Source: Candidatus Enterococcus willemsii (GTDB lineage Bacteria; Bacillota; Bacilli; Lactobacillales; Enterococcaceae). From it: a DNA stretch of 64,000 nucleotides. The stretch is taken from NCBI RefSeq assembly GCF_009933335.1, contig NZ_MAEL01000003.1:1-64000 (forward strand), in the 5' to 3' direction. Positions 7,951-16,515 of this stretch are shown here, piece after piece. Position 1 is the first letter of the stretch; each line of letters opens with the position of its first letter. The notes under the pieces were generated by a model that worked only from the letters and a program-made list of their open reading frames with translations, did not search any database and was not told where the DNA came from. Both the position numbers and the translations under genes were made by a program.

Positions 7951-9303
7951 ATGAATGGAATTTTAGAGGTCTTAATTGACATTGCTAGTACGCCAGCAAT
8001 TTTAGTGGCATTAATTGCAGTTTTAGGTCTTATTTTACAGAAAAAACCGATTAGCGATATTATGCGTGGTGGCATCAAAACATTTGTGGGTTTCTTAGTT
8101 GTGACGTCGGGGGCAAATGTGATTGTTGCTTCATTGGAGCCTTTTGGTGAAATGTTTCAGCAAGCATTTAATGTCTCTGGTGTTGTCCCAAATAATGAAG
8201 CTATTGTGGCATTAGCTTTGGAAGAATTTGGAACGTATACAGCCTTAATTATGTTGGCAGGAATGTTCTTTAATATTGTGATTGCCCGTCTGACGAAATT
8301 CAAATATATCTATTTGACAGGTCATGCGATGCTTTATATGGCATGTTTGGTTGCTGTTATTTTGACGACAACTGGTATGACTGGAGCCGTTTTAGTATTG
8401 GTCGGTGGTTTAGCGTTAGGTATTGCAAATGCTATTTTCCCAGCAATTGCGCAACCATTTACACGTATGATTACTAAAAACGATTCTGTTGCACTGGGAC
8501 ATACAGGTAATTTCGGGTATGCATTTAGTGGATTAATTGGTAAATGGGTTGGAAATAAAGAAAAATCAACAGAAGATATTCACTTCCCTAAAGGTTTGGC
8601 ATTTTTGAGAGACTCAACGGTTAGTATCACTTTAACGATGTCAGTGGTTTATGTGATTGTGGCACTATTTGCTGGTGGCGATTATATTTCAGCTAATTTA
8701 AGTGATGGCACAAACTATATTATTTTTGCTTTGCAAAAAGCAGGAACGTTTGCTGCTGGGGTTTTCATTATTTTAGCAGGAGTTCGTTTGATTTTAGCAG
8801 AGATTGTGCCAGCATTTAAAGGTATTTCGGAAAGATTGGTACCAAATGCTATTCCAGCATTGGATTGTCCGATTGTCTTTCCTTATGCACCAAATGCAGT
8901 ATTAATTGGATTCTTCTCAAGTTTTGTTGGAGGGATTGTGAGTTTAATTATTATGGCGATGACCGGTTCAGTGATTATTTTACCTGGCGTCGTTCCTCAT
9001 TTCTTCTGTGGTGCGACTTCTGGTGTATATGGTAATGCAACAGGGGGCTTACGAGGAGCAATTATCGGATCGTTCTTACAAGGGATGTTGATTAGCTTTA
9101 TGCCAATTTTCTTGATGCCTGTATTAGGTAATTTAGGATTTGCAGGTTCGACTTTCTCTGATACTGATTATGGTGTTGTGGGTATCTTTATGGGAAGCAT
9201 TGCAAATATGGGTGGTCAAGTTGCCGTTATTTCAGGTATCGTAGCTGTCTTAGCAGGGATGATTTTATTGACGATTTTTGGAAAACGTAAAGCTGCAAAA
9301 TAA
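7951..9303 (+). CDS. PTS EIIC component, UlaA/SgaT (ascorbate) family
   Basis: A 450-residue integral membrane protein of the UlaA/SgaT permease family, with about ten or more hydrophobic segments and the conserved glycine/proline-rich stretch near VFPYAPNAVLIGF. The ATG at 7951 follows AGGAGG; a GTG 18 nt upstream has no ribosome site. Family members carry L-ascorbate in E. coli, but many homologues sit beside other enzymes. None of the ascorbate enzymes (lactonase, UlaD, UlaE, UlaF) is present here; the next genes encode transketolase, so the substrate is likely something else. Confidence 0.88.
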   Translation: MNGILEVLIDIASTPAILVALIAVLGLILQKKPISDIMRGGIKTFVGFLVVTSGANVIVASLEPFGEMFQQAFNVSGVVPNNEAIVALALEEFGTYTALIMLAGMFFNIVIARLTKFKYIYLTGHAMLYMACLVAVILTTTGMTGAVLVLVGGLALGIANAIFPAIAQPFTRMITKNDSVALGHTGNFGYAFSGLIGKWVGNKEKSTEDIHFPKGLAFLRDSTVSITLTMSVVYVIVALFAGGDYISANLSDGTNYIIFALQKAGTFAAGVFIILAGVRLILAEIVPAFKGISERLVPNAIPALDCPIVFPYAPNAVLIGFFSSFVGGIVSLIIMAMTGSVIILPGVVPHFFCGATSGVYGNATGGLRGAIIGSFLQGMLISFMPIFLMPVLGNLGFAGSTFSDTDYGVVGIFMGSIANMGGQVAVISGIVAVLAGMILLTIFGKRKAAK

Positions 9304-9323
9304 AAAGGAGGCATCTTGCCGAA

Positions 9324-10184
9324 ATGGATGAACAAACAGTAACGAAATTAAGTGTCTTGGCTGATAAAGTACGTTTAGATACCTTACAAACATTAAAGAA
9401 TATGGGGTATGGTCATTTAGGAGGTTCGTTTTCAATTGCTGAATTATTAGCTGTCTTATATGGAAAGCAAATGAAAATTGACCCTAAAAACCCAAAATGG
9501 GAAGAGCGCGATCGCTTAGTTTTATCAAAAGGACATGCAGGACCAGGGTTATATGCGATGCTTGCTGAAATGGGCTATTTTGAGAAAAGTATGCTAGCAA
9601 CCCTCAATGAAGGTGGGACTAATTTGCCGTCTCACCCAGACCGATTAAAAACGCCAGGTGTTGATGCAACAACGGGTTCGTTAGGACAAGGGACCTCTGT
9701 CGCAGCAGGAATCGCCACAGGACTACGTTTGGATAAAAAAGAAAATTACGTCTATTTGATTTGTGGGGATGGCGAATTAAATGAAGGTCAATGTTGGGAA
9801 GCTTTTCAGTATCTAGCACATTTCAAGTTAAATAATTGTATTGTGATTATTGACGACAATAAAAAACAGTTAGATGGTCTAACCGTAGATATTATGAACC
9901 CTTTTGATTTTCAGAAGAAAATGGAAGCGTTTGGTTTTTACACATTGCGTGTGAAAGGACATGATATACAAGGTATCGATGAGGCGATTAATGAACTAAA
10001 AACCGTCGAGGATCAAGCTGTGTGTCTTGTGTTAGATAGCATCAAAGGACAAGGAGTTCCTTATTTTGAAGTGTTACAAGACAATCATTCCGTTAAATTT
10101 AACAATGATGAAATCAACCAAGCGACAGAAGAGGCAATTGCGCTGCTAGAAAAATCAATTAAGGAGCGTGAAGTCCATGTTTAA
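9324..10184 (+). CDS. Transketolase, N-terminal subunit
   Basis: This 286-residue protein matches the thiamine-diphosphate-binding half of transketolase. It has the GHxGPG segment (KGHAGPGLYAML, near 71) and the cofactor motif GDGELNEGQ near 150 with the metal-binding GDG...N pattern. In the split form found in Firmicutes it pairs with the separate C-terminal subunit encoded next, to move two-carbon units between ketose and aldose phosphates. It lies 20 nt after the PTS EIIC gene and overlaps the next gene by 8 nt. Confidence 0.92.
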   Translation: MDEQTVTKLSVLADKVRLDTLQTLKNMGYGHLGGSFSIAELLAVLYGKQMKIDPKNPKWEERDRLVLSKGHAGPGLYAMLAEMGYFEKSMLATLNEGGTNLPSHPDRLKTPGVDATTGSLGQGTSVAAGIATGLRLDKKENYVYLICGDGELNEGQCWEAFQYLAHFKLNNCIVIIDDNKKQLDGLTVDIMNPFDFQKKMEAFGFYTLRVKGHDIQGIDEAINELKTVEDQAVCLVLDSIKGQGVPYFEVLQDNHSVKFNNDEINQATEEAIALLEKSIKEREVHV

Positions 10185-11124
10185 ATTGACAGATAACCAA
10201 GAAATTGGCAAAGAATTACGCATGGTCGTGGTCGATACTATCAAGGAATTAATGAAAGAAAATGACCGAGTGATTGCTTTAGATGCAGATTTAGGTAGCG
10301 CGAGTGGATGGACTTCACTGGAAGGTTCAAGCAAAGAACGGTTCTTTAATATGGGGATTGCTGAAGCAAATATGGTTGGTGTTGCTGCTGGTTTGAGTTT
10401 AGAAAAATTTGTCCCATTTATTCATACTTTTGGACCTTTTGCGACGCGTCGTGTGTTTGACCAGATGTTTATTTCTGGTGGCTATGCGGGGAATACGATT
10501 AATGTTTATGGTTCTGATCCAGGTTTTGCTGCAGGTCCTAATGGTGGAACGCATACTACTTGGGAAGACGTGGCATTGATGCGGATGATTCCTAATTCTG
10601 TGATTTGTGATGCGGCTGATGAAGTTCAAATGGCATGGATTATTCGAGAATTCAGTCAGATGACTGGGGTACATTATGTACGTGGCAATCGCAAAGCAGT
10701 GCATAAAGTCTATGAACCAGGGTCAACTTTTGAGTTAGGTAAAGGCAATTTATTGCAAGAAGGAACCGATATTTTGTTGGTTGCAGCTGGACAGCTAGTA
10801 TTTGAAACATTATTATTGGCAAAACGTTTGTCAGACAAAGGCTACTCTGTGTCAGTTATTGATATGTTTACGATTAAGCCACTGGATAAGCAATTGTTAT
10901 TGGAACAAGCGAATGGTAAGCAAGTAATCATAACGATTGAGAATCATTCGATTTATGGTGGCTTGGGTAGTGCAGTAGCTGAAACATTAGCAGAAAACGC
11001 TTGTGCGGTGCCACTAAAAAGAATAGGTGTGGATGAACGTTTTGGACAAGTAGGCACGCCAGCTTTCTTACAAGAAGAATTTGGTTTGACAGTCGATAAG
11101 ATTGAAGAACGAGTTGGATTGTGA
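10177..11124 (+). CDS. Transketolase, C-terminal subunit
   Basis: A 315-residue protein with the pyrimidine-binding domain (residues about 10-170, including the conserved Glu region FNMGIAEANMVGVAAG) and the C-terminal transketolase domain. The start is taken as the ATG at 10177, 10 nt after AAGGAG; a GTG at 10168 is nearer but too close to the ribosome site. Together with the upstream subunit it makes a full transketolase. Its place in a PTS operon suggests that the imported phosphorylated sugar enters, or is close to, the pentose phosphate pathway. Confidence 0.92.
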   Translation: MFKLTDNQEIGKELRMVVVDTIKELMKENDRVIALDADLGSASGWTSLEGSSKERFFNMGIAEANMVGVAAGLSLEKFVPFIHTFGPFATRRVFDQMFISGGYAGNTINVYGSDPGFAAGPNGGTHTTWEDVALMRMIPNSVICDAADEVQMAWIIREFSQMTGVHYVRGNRKAVHKVYEPGSTFELGKGNLLQEGTDILLVAAGQLVFETLLLAKRLSDKGYSVSVIDMFTIKPLDKQLLLEQANGKQVIITIENHSIYGGLGSAVAETLAENACAVPLKRIGVDERFGQVGTPAFLQEEFGLTVDKIEERVGL

Positions 11125-11136
11125 CAAGTAAGGATG

Positions 11137-11174
11137 AAAAGGTTCAGGAGATTTTCTCTTGAACCTTTTTATTT
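11137..11174 (+). terminator. Intrinsic terminator of the PTS-transketolase operon
   Basis: A 15-bp stem (11137-11151 with 11154-11169) with AAGGTTCA/TGAACCTT at its base is followed by Ts. It separates this operon from the LevR-type gene and shows that the long upstream extension of that reading frame is not translated. Confidence 0.88.
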
Positions 11175-11238
11175 TATAGTCAGAAGGTTGAAATCGGTCT
11201 CATTTCTCTCTAAAATTGAAAGGAAAGGAGGAAGAGCG

Positions 11239-13968
11239 ATGAAAACTTTAGAAGAAAAAATTATTTCGTTTGCAAATGAAAAGTGTCAGATGCTTACAGT
11301 GAAAGAATTGGATCGCGCTTTTTTTACAACTACTGAATTAGAAGATTTTTTTCATATTGGTAGAACGCAAGCTAGTCGTGCGGCTAATAATTTGGTTAAC
11401 CAGAACATATTATTCAAAATTAACACTCGTCCAGTATTATTTTCTTTAAAGTATGCATTTGAAGAAAAATACAATCTGTCAGTAGTTTCAGAATATAATA
11501 GTTTGTCTCAACTTATAAGTGATATATTAGATACTCCAAGTGAAACTGTCTTTGAAAAAATGATTGGTTATGAAGGAAGTCTAGCAGAATCAATTGAACA
11601 ATTAAAAACAGCTGTTTATTATCCTGGCAATGGCTTACCGGTCATGTTGATGGGGGAAACCGGTGTAGGGAAAAGTTATTTTGTTCAGATTATGTATCAA
11701 TATATGGTGAAAGCTAATTTAGTTGAAGAAAATGCCCCTTTTATTACGCTAAATTGTGCTCAGTATTATAATAATCCAGAACTTCTGTCCGGTTTATTAT
11801 TTGGTTATGCAAAGGGTGCTTTTACCGGGGCATATGAAAACCGTAAAGGGTTACTAGAAGAAGCGGATAATGGTTTGCTGTTTCTGGACGAAGTGCATCG
11901 ACTCAATGCAGAAGGGCAAGAAAAATTGTTCACTTTTATGGATAAAGGCAATTTTTCGCGAATTGGGGAAACGAAAGACCGGCAAGCAAAGGTCCGGCTA
12001 GTATTTGCTACTACCGAGAAGACAAATGTATTTTTACAAACCTTTTTACGACGAATTCCCATACAAATTTATATTCCTACGATTAATGAACGCTCAATTT
12101 TAGAAAAAAGACAAATAATAGAACATTTATTTAAAAAAGAGAGTGTAATCATTCAACGCTCTATTGAAGTAACTCCAAGAGTGATGAATATTTTGTTACA
12201 AACTATGTATACTGGAAATATTGGAGAGCTAGAAAATACGATCAAATATACATGTGGTAGTGCATTGTCTCAAAGTTCTTCAGAAGAAACGATTCAGATT
12301 AAGATAAAAGATATGCCTCAAAAAGTATATGAAAAAATAGAAGCACAATGGCCTTTAGTAAATGTCGGAGGAGATAATTTCTTTTTCTCCAAAGAAGGAC
12401 ATGTGACGGAAGTTTCGAATGCAACGAATGAATTAAAAAAATTTATGCAACATATGAATGTTGTTTTTGAACAATTTCAAAAGGATACTCCTTATGAGAT
12501 TAAACAGCAGCTTTATCAACAAGTCATTAAATTTATTGATGAATTAGTTTTTCAGGAAATGCAGACAAATCAAGTTGCATTAGAAAAGTTTATTCTGTCA
12601 ACGATGCAAGATATTTTCCGAGAAATGGACGATCAAAATAAAGTTCATTATGATGGAAATATTATGCTATTTTTATCTCACTATATTTATAGCTATATTT
12701 TAAAAGGTGTTCAGATAATAGAAGGTATAACTCCTGCGCTTAAACTATTTATTAGACAGCAGTATAAAATAGAAATGAGGGTGTTACAAAAACTACTACC
12801 CGAGATAGAAAAGCGATTGGATATACATTTTTCAGAGGTTGATCAACTATTATTTGCGCTCTTTTTTGCGACATTAGAAAGCTCTGAGCGGAAAATTGAG
12901 TTAGACGCACTGATTATCGCTCATGGTTATGCGACAGCTAGCAGTATTGCAAATGTTTGTAACCGTATGTTAGGAGATGTGACGTTTACTGGAATTGATA
13001 TGCCTATTGAAGCGACTATTCATGATATATCAAAAAAAGTACGCGAATATATTGATGAACATTTGGTTGATCAAGGACTGATTTTGCTAATTGATATGGG
13101 TTCTTTAAATATGATTTATGAAGAGCTAAAACAAAATGTTTCCATTCCATTGTTGTTCATTGATCAATTGAATACACCCATGGCTTTAGAAATTGGGAAT
13201 TTAATGCAACAAGGAAAGTCCATTTTAGAAATTGCGGATAACATGCAAGATGTAATTATGCCAAATGTTCAAGTATTTCAGCCGGCTAGAAGTAAGAAAC
13301 GAGCAATTATTACCACTTGTTTTTCTGGATTAGGAATTGCCATTCAGATTCAAAAGTTACTATATGCTTGTTTGGAAGGTATTTTAGATGTAGATATTAT
13401 CCCGATTGAGTTTAATGAATTGAAGGAAAAAGGCATTACGGAAGCATTATCAGCGAAATACGATATTCTTTCAATTATTGGAACAAATAATTTGTACATT
13501 CCTCAAGTCGAATTTGTGTATTTGGAACATATTATTTCTGGAGATGGGGATGGGCAACTGCATAAAATCTTTGAGAATTTGTTATCGGAACAAGAAATTC
13601 GCGAAATTAATAATCGGTTGGTTAAAAATTTCTCTCTTATACGTGTGATAGATTCACTCACTATTTTAGATACCAAACGGATTATGGAGTTAGTGGAAAC
13701 TTGTATACAAGAATTGGAACAACGGCTCAATTTGTTACTAACTAATGCAAGAAAAGTCGCGATGTATGTCCACGTTAGTTGCATGGTTGAACGATTGATT
13801 CGTCATTCAGAAATTACCGAGTTTCCAGATTTAGAACAATTTTCTTTTGAAAATCAAAAAGAAATTCGTGTGATTCAAGATGTCTTTAGTGTGCTGGAAA
13901 CTGTATATAGTGTAACAGTACCTTTAGAAGAAATTGGTTATATTTATAATATTCTGTATGTTACGTAA
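11239..13968 (+). CDS. LevR/GfrR-type sigma-54-dependent activator with PRD domains
   Basis: A 909-residue activator of a mannose-family PTS operon. After a winged-helix N-terminus comes an AAA+ domain with Walker A GETGVGKS, the sigma-54 contact loop GAFTGA and Walker B LLFLDEVH. A PRD, an EIIA-Man-like domain (AHGYATASS), an EIIB-like segment (TTCFSGLG) and a C-terminal PRD follow, as in LevR. PTS phosphorylation of PRD and EIIA histidines would set its activity. The ATG at 11239 follows AAGGAGG; the frame is open to 11134 but crosses a terminator. The target promoter lies directly downstream at 13981. The sigma-54 gene is not in the window. Confidence 0.92.
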   Translation: MKTLEEKIISFANEKCQMLTVKELDRAFFTTTELEDFFHIGRTQASRAANNLVNQNILFKINTRPVLFSLKYAFEEKYNLSVVSEYNSLSQLISDILDTPSETVFEKMIGYEGSLAESIEQLKTAVYYPGNGLPVMLMGETGVGKSYFVQIMYQYMVKANLVEENAPFITLNCAQYYNNPELLSGLLFGYAKGAFTGAYENRKGLLEEADNGLLFLDEVHRLNAEGQEKLFTFMDKGNFSRIGETKDRQAKVRLVFATTEKTNVFLQTFLRRIPIQIYIPTINERSILEKRQIIEHLFKKESVIIQRSIEVTPRVMNILLQTMYTGNIGELENTIKYTCGSALSQSSSEETIQIKIKDMPQKVYEKIEAQWPLVNVGGDNFFFSKEGHVTEVSNATNELKKFMQHMNVVFEQFQKDTPYEIKQQLYQQVIKFIDELVFQEMQTNQVALEKFILSTMQDIFREMDDQNKVHYDGNIMLFLSHYIYSYILKGVQIIEGITPALKLFIRQQYKIEMRVLQKLLPEIEKRLDIHFSEVDQLLFALFFATLESSERKIELDALIIAHGYATASSIANVCNRMLGDVTFTGIDMPIEATIHDISKKVREYIDEHLVDQGLILLIDMGSLNMIYEELKQNVSIPLLFIDQLNTPMALEIGNLMQQGKSILEIADNMQDVIMPNVQVFQPARSKKRAIITTCFSGLGIAIQIQKLLYACLEGILDVDIIPIEFNELKEKGITEALSAKYDILSIIGTNNLYIPQVEFVYLEHIISGDGDGQLHKIFENLLSEQEIREINNRLVKNFSLIRVIDSLTILDTKRIMELVETCIQELEQRLNLLLTNARKVAMYVHVSCMVERLIRHSEITEFPDLEQFSFENQKEIRVIQDVFSVLETVYSVTVPLEEIGYIYNILYVT

Positions 13969-13992
13969 CGTGTCACTAGTTGGCACGTTTTT
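13967..13992 (+). terminator. Terminator overlapping the sigma-54 promoter
   Basis: An 8-bp stem (AACGTGTC with GGCACGTT, one G-T pair) with a 7-nt loop and a run of six Ts overlaps the stop codon of the activator gene. Its right arm and T-run are the same bases as the -24/-12 promoter. Confidence 0.7.
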
Positions 13993-13996
13993 TGCA
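13981..13996 (+). promoter_or_regulatory. Sigma-54 (-24/-12) promoter of the mannose-family PTS operon
   Basis: TGGCACGTTTTTTGCA is a perfect match to the sigma-54 consensus TGGCACN5TTGCW, with GG at 13982 and GC at 13994 separated by exactly 10 nt. It lies 26 nt upstream of the EIIA start and directly after the gene of the LevR-type activator. Confidence 0.95.
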
Positions 13997-14021
13997 TTTA
14001 AAAAGATAAAGGAGGGAGAAG

Positions 14022-14453
14022 ATGAATTATTTAATTGCTACCCACGGTGAATTTTCGAAAGGAATTATTGATGCAGTTCATCTCATTGCAGGAGAAGATA
14101 TTCAATTAGATTATTTTTCAATGTCAAAATCAAAATCAGCGGAAAGTGCTGAAATAGAAGTACGGAAATACCTGAAGGAAAAAAAAGGCCAACCATTAAT
14201 CGTATTGACGGATGTGTTTGGAGGAAGTGTAGCGAATTTATTTACATCGTTACTGTTAGAAGACAACTCCTTTCAGTTAGTCACAGGAGTTAGTCTACCA
14301 ATGATTTTAAGTATGGTATTAACAGTTGAATCAGACAGTCAAATGCTAGTTTCATTAGGAATAGAAGAAGCAAAAAAAGGAATCGTTCATGTAAATGAAC
14401 TGTTATTGACAAAAGGGGGAATAGGAAATGACGATATCATTATTGAGGATTGA
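14022..14453 (+). CDS. PTS EIIA component, mannose family
   Basis: A 143-residue soluble phosphocarrier. His8 in IATHGEFSKG is the expected phosphorylation site, and the segment VLTDVFGGSVANL is typical of the EIIA-Man fold. It is the first gene of the sigma-54 operon, has the ribosome site AAAGGAGG and overlaps the EIIB gene by 26 nt. Substrate specificity lies in the other components. Confidence 0.93.
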   Translation: MNYLIATHGEFSKGIIDAVHLIAGEDIQLDYFSMSKSKSAESAEIEVRKYLKEKKGQPLIVLTDVFGGSVANLFTSLLLEDNSFQLVTGVSLPMILSMVLTVESDSQMLVSLGIEEAKKGIVHVNELLLTKGGIGNDDIIIED

Positions 14454-14910
14454 TGATCGCTTAATTCACGGACAAGTTGCTTTTGGGTGGACTTCATCTT
14501 TAGGGGTAAACACTATTTTAGTTGTTAACGATGAAGCAAAAAATGATCAAATGAAGGCGATGGCGTTAAACTTAGCCAAGCCAAGTAATGTCAATTTATA
14601 TATTCGTGGAGTGGAAGAATCGGGCGAGATTGTTCAAAAATTTAGTACTTCTAAAAAGAGCAATGTTCTGGTTTTAACGAAAAACACAGAAGATACGAAA
14701 AAGCTATTAGAAAATGCTGGAAATGTGATTAAAGAAATAAATATTGGTGGCTTACGATATTCGGAAGGTAAGAAAAAATTAACAGATTTAGTTGCTGTTG
14801 ACGAAAAAGATATTGAAAATTTAAAAGCCATTCAGCAGATGGGAATTGATGTAGAATTTCGCATGCTGCCCAGAGACCGTCGTCGAGAGCTAAAAGATTT
14901 TGATATTTAG
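14428..14910 (+). CDS. PTS EIIB component, mannose/fructose/sorbose family
   Basis: A 160-residue EIIB with the phosphorylated His14 in RIDDRLIHGQV, the family signature. It receives phosphate from the EIIA encoded just upstream and passes it to the sugar during transport. Its start overlaps the end of EIIA by 26 nt, which suggests coupled translation. Confidence 0.94.
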   Translation: MTISLLRIDDRLIHGQVAFGWTSSLGVNTILVVNDEAKNDQMKAMALNLAKPSNVNLYIRGVEESGEIVQKFSTSKKSNVLVLTKNTEDTKKLLENAGNVIKEINIGGLRYSEGKKKLTDLVAVDEKDIENLKAIQQMGIDVEFRMLPRDRRRELKDFDI

Positions 14911-14925
14911 AGAGGGGGAATCGAA

Positions 14926-15708
14926 ATGTTAGCACAAGCCTTGATGTTAGGATTGCTTGCTGGAATTGGTATTTTAGATGGACGTGTATTTGGGCAAATG
15001 ATGTTTGATCGACCTCTAATTATGGGATTATTCGTAGGATTAGTTTTAGGCGATATGAAACAAGGAATTATTATTGGTGCACAACTAGAATTAATTTGGA
15101 TGGGAATTGCTGGGATTGGTGCAGCTACGCCTCCAGACATCGTTACTGGTGGTATTTTAGGTACAGCATTTGCGATTATTTCTGGAAGTGGCGTTGAAGT
15201 AGCTTTGGCCTTGGCTGTACCGATTGCTGTCTTAGCACAATCGTTAGGAGTTCTTGTTCGTATTGTAAATACTTATTTTGCTCATAAAGCGGATAAGTAT
15301 GCTCAAGAAGCTAACTTTAAAGGAATTGCCATTTCGATGTGGATACCAGTAAGTCTCTTCTTTTTAAGTACCTTCTTACCGACATTTTTAGCAGTTTTAT
15401 TAGGTGCTGATCAAGTATCTAATTTGATCGAAGCAGTACCGAAAGTATTATTAGATGGTATGGCAGTTGCGGGACGTTTATTACCAGCTATTGGTTTTGC
15501 TTTATTAATGGACATGCTTTTTTCAAGAAAAATGGCGCCATTTTTCTTTTTAGGGTTTTTAGCAGCTGCCTTTTTAGGAATTAATATTACAGCCATTGCA
15601 CTATTCGCTGCATGTATTTCTTTAATTTTACATTTTTATATTGAACCTAAAAAAGAGAGTGTTGTTGTTGAGAGCAATCTAACGGAAGGGGAGATTGATT
15701 TTGAATAA
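14926..15708 (+). CDS. PTS EIIC component, mannose family
   Basis: A 260-residue membrane protein of the EIIC-Man type that forms the sugar channel together with EIID. It shows several hydrophobic helices and the conserved glycine-rich region MGIAGIGAATPPDIVTGG. The C-terminal end overlaps the EIID start by 8 nt. Confidence 0.93.
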   Translation: MLAQALMLGLLAGIGILDGRVFGQMMFDRPLIMGLFVGLVLGDMKQGIIIGAQLELIWMGIAGIGAATPPDIVTGGILGTAFAIISGSGVEVALALAVPIAVLAQSLGVLVRIVNTYFAHKADKYAQEANFKGIAISMWIPVSLFFLSTFLPTFLAVLLGADQVSNLIEAVPKVLLDGMAVAGRLLPAIGFALLMDMLFSRKMAPFFFLGFLAAAFLGINITAIALFAACISLILHFYIEPKKESVVVESNLTEGEIDFE

Positions 15709-16498
15709 AGTATCGAAAAAAGAATTACGCAGTATGTTCTGGCGTTCGTTTGCATTACAAGGAGCGTTTAACTATGAACGTATGCAGAATATTGGATATG
15801 CATATTCAATGGTACCCATTATTCGGAAATTATATTCTAAAAAAGAAGATCAAGTCCAATCGCTTACTAGGCATTTGGAGATTTTTAATACAACACCAGC
15901 TGTTGTGCCATTTATTTTGGGCATTTCTTCAGCGATGGAAGAAGAAAATTCGAATAATCCAGGGTTTGATGAGCAATCAATTAGTGCTGTAAAAACATCA
16001 CTAATGGGACCATTGGCAGGGATTGGTGATTCCATTTTTTGGGGAACATTAAGAATTATTGCAGCAGGAATTGGCGTTTCTTTAGCTTCGGATGGAAATA
16101 TATTTGGTCCGTTGTTGTTTTTCTTGATTTTTAATATTCCCAATTTTGCCTTGCGAATTTTTGGATTGAAGCTAGGGTATCAAGTTGGGGTGAATTCATT
16201 GGATCGTATCCAAAAAGAAGGTTTGATGGATAAAATTATGTCCGTTGCTACGATTATTGGTTTATCTGTTGTGGGTGGCATGGTAGCAACGATGCTTGAT
16301 ATTACAACACCTTTGCAATGGAATTTAAGTGGTGCTGAAATTGTTGTACAAGATATTTTAGATCAGATACTCCCCAAAATGCTACCTTTAGTATTCACAT
16401 TTGCAATTTATCGACTACTGAAAAAATTTAGCGTTACGTGGTTAACACTAGGAATTATTGTGTTTGGAATCGTGATGCATCTATTCAATATTTTATAA
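15701..16498 (+). CDS. PTS EIID component, mannose family
   Basis: A 265-residue EIID protein with the family features RSFALQGAFNYERMQ near the N-terminus and GPLAGIGDSIFWG in the middle. I chose the TTG at 15701, 8 nt after AAGGGGAG; a TTG at 15695 is in frame but too close to the ribosome site. With EIIC it makes the membrane part of the transporter. Confidence 0.92.
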   Translation: MNKVSKKELRSMFWRSFALQGAFNYERMQNIGYAYSMVPIIRKLYSKKEDQVQSLTRHLEIFNTTPAVVPFILGISSAMEEENSNNPGFDEQSISAVKTSLMGPLAGIGDSIFWGTLRIIAAGIGVSLASDGNIFGPLLFFLIFNIPNFALRIFGLKLGYQVGVNSLDRIQKEGLMDKIMSVATIIGLSVVGGMVATMLDITTPLQWNLSGAEIVVQDILDQILPKMLPLVFTFAIYRLLKKFSVTWLTLGIIVFGIVMHLFNIL

Positions 16499-16515
16499 TA
16501 CAAAGGAGAATGAAT

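Noticed and set aside
11134-11238. Longer start for the LevR-type activator
   Set aside because: The extension translates a terminator hairpin; the ATG at 11239 has AAGGAGG upstream.
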